49,019 nucleotides of DNA from positions 1 through 49,019 of IMG/VR virus record IMGVR_UViG_3300050120_000205. One strand, written 5' to 3'. The DNA comes from a virus. Shown here piece by piece: positions 48,433-49,019 of this stretch. The position numbers and the translations under genes were made by a program. Below the pieces are notes generated by a model. It had not been told where the DNA came from and did not search any database. It was given only the letters and a program-made list of their open reading frames with translations. Numbering within the stretch: position 1 is the first letter of the stretch; the number at the start of each line of letters is the position of its first letter.

Positions 48433-49019
48433 TGGCCTCGATTGACGATTACCTCGCGCTGGTCCCTTCGGCAAATGCCGGGCAGCCCGATTTCATGGCG
48501 TTGCTGCAGGCGCTACTCGAACCCTTTGTCGATATCCAAAACGCGCTCGCCGGTATGCCGGACGATTTCGATATTGACGAGGCGCTTGGCCCACAACTGG
48601 ATGCAATCGGCGTACGCGTCGGCCTATCGCGGCAATTAAGTGTGCCGATCACGGGTGTCTATTTCGCTTTAGATACGGCTGGTGTCGGGCTGGATCAAGG
48701 CGTGATACTCGGGCCGTTCGATCCGATTGACGGCTTGACCTCAATTGATGATGAAACCTATCGCCTATTTCTGAAAATCAAGATTCTAGCCAATTCGTGG
48801 GACGGGTCGTTCGGCGAACTGCAAACGATTTTAGGCGCCGTTGCTGGATTCGGGACATTCATTTTTGCACAAGATAATTTCGACATGTCGTATACGATCG
48901 GCGTCAGCGGCGTAGTTCCGAACGCCCTTTTCGTTGCCTTGTTACGACAAACTAATTATTGGTTACGCCCAATGACGGTCAGCGTCAACTTAATACTCGT
49001 GACGAGCGTAAGCGGGACC
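48432..49019 (+). CDS. Baseplate/tail protein, DUF2612-like, N-terminal part (continues at base 1)
   Basis: ATG at 48432 overlapping the J stop. Starts MASIDDYLALVPSANAGQPD, with LGPQLDAIGVRVGLSRQL and the GLTSIDDETYRLFLKIKIL block typical of DUF2612. It runs off the window end after 196 codons; the rest is encoded at 226-300. Joined length about 220 residues. Acts at the baseplate periphery, inferred from order. Confidence 0.8.
   Translation, partial: MASIDDYLALVPSANAGQPDFMALLQALLEPFVDIQNALAGMPDDFDIDEALGPQLDAIGVRVGLSRQLSVPITGVYFALDTAGVGLDQGVILGPFDPIDGLTSIDDETYRLFLKIKILANSWDGSFGELQTILGAVAGFGTFIFAQDNFDMSYTIGVSGVVPNALFVALLRQTNYWLRPMTVSVNLILVTSVSGT
48795..49019. repeat. Terminal direct repeat (circular closure), right copy
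   Basis: Same 225 bases as 1-225 apart from A at 48922 (G at 128), changing Ser to Asn. Best read as the overlap of a circular assembly with a real or erroneous variant. Confidence 0.85.

Noticed and set aside
1-49019. Temperate life style
   Set aside because: No integrase, transposase, att-like site, CI-type repressor or partition genes were found on either strand; the TetR-like and HTH proteins alone are not evidence of lysogeny.

Overview
The window looks like one complete genome of a tailed, contractile-tail bacteriophage (myovirus morphology). The last 225 bases (48795-49019) repeat the first 225 with a single mismatch, so the sequence closes into a circle of about 48,794 bp. The gene set is a DUF2184-type capsid, DUF3383 sheath, DUF3277 tube, gp138-like spike, family A DNA polymerase, SF3 primase-helicase and DUF2800 nuclease. 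In content and size this resembles the Bcep781 group (Naesvirus-like phages of Burkholderia and Xanthomonas), which are terminally redundant and circularly permuted. That relationship and a beta- or gammaproteobacterial host are inferences from protein families and the moderately GC-rich sequence. I see no integrase, CI-like repressor, tRNA or CRISPR array, so a virulent life style is the simplest reading.

Layout. 1-1972 (+): last baseplate gene, tail fibre and fibre-associated protein. 1983-3699 (+): lysis cassette with membrane proteins/holin, a lambda R-type endolysin and overlapping inner and outer spanins. 6176-3689 (-): a packed operon of small unknown genes, including a tandem-HTH protein and a Ser-Ala-repeat protein. 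12261-6239 (-): replication and recombination genes (unknown Pro-rich protein, DUF2800 nuclease, ssDNA-binding-like protein, then two small genes and DNA polymerase). 12337-23931 (+): SF2 helicase, VRR-NUC nuclease, two interrupted DNA-methylase-type genes, RdgC homologue, TetR-like regulator, primase-helicase and small genes. 23988-25346: exported-looking proteins and a zinc-motif protein. 25347-25910: a gene-free, repeat-rich island. 25911-28354 (+): terminase subunits. 29258-48432 and on across the junction (+): portal, MuF-like, scaffold/protease, capsid, neck, sheath, tube, tape measure and baseplate. This late series is interrupted by two small leftward cargo operons (29118-28469 and 33338-31627).

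The most notable signal is regulatory. Two families of promoter-operator elements can be read directly. Class I (three copies, at 6207-6235, 29152-29180 and 33372-33400) has an identical leftward geometry of TTGCAA, a 17-bp spacer and a TATTCT-like -10. A GTCG-N7-CGAC palindrome fills the spacer. Each copy heads one of the three leftward blocks of small unknown genes, so these separated blocks appear to form one regulon. Class II (five copies, near 10.25, 12.31, 14.07, 18.75 and 21.5 kb) is an 18-bp palindrome ATTGAC-N6-GTCAAT that contains the -35 box of replication-module promoters. One copy stands just before the TetR-like gene, which is therefore the natural candidate for an autoregulated controller.

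Other points of interest: an in-frame TAA just before conserved motif X of the C5 cytosine methyltransferase; a one-base frameshift at an A9 run in the neighbouring methylase-like gene; a lambda G/GT-like slippery site in the tail chaperone; an unusual structured leader before the polymerase operon; iteron-like repeats upstream of terminase; and a signal-peptide-like N-terminus on the major capsid protein.
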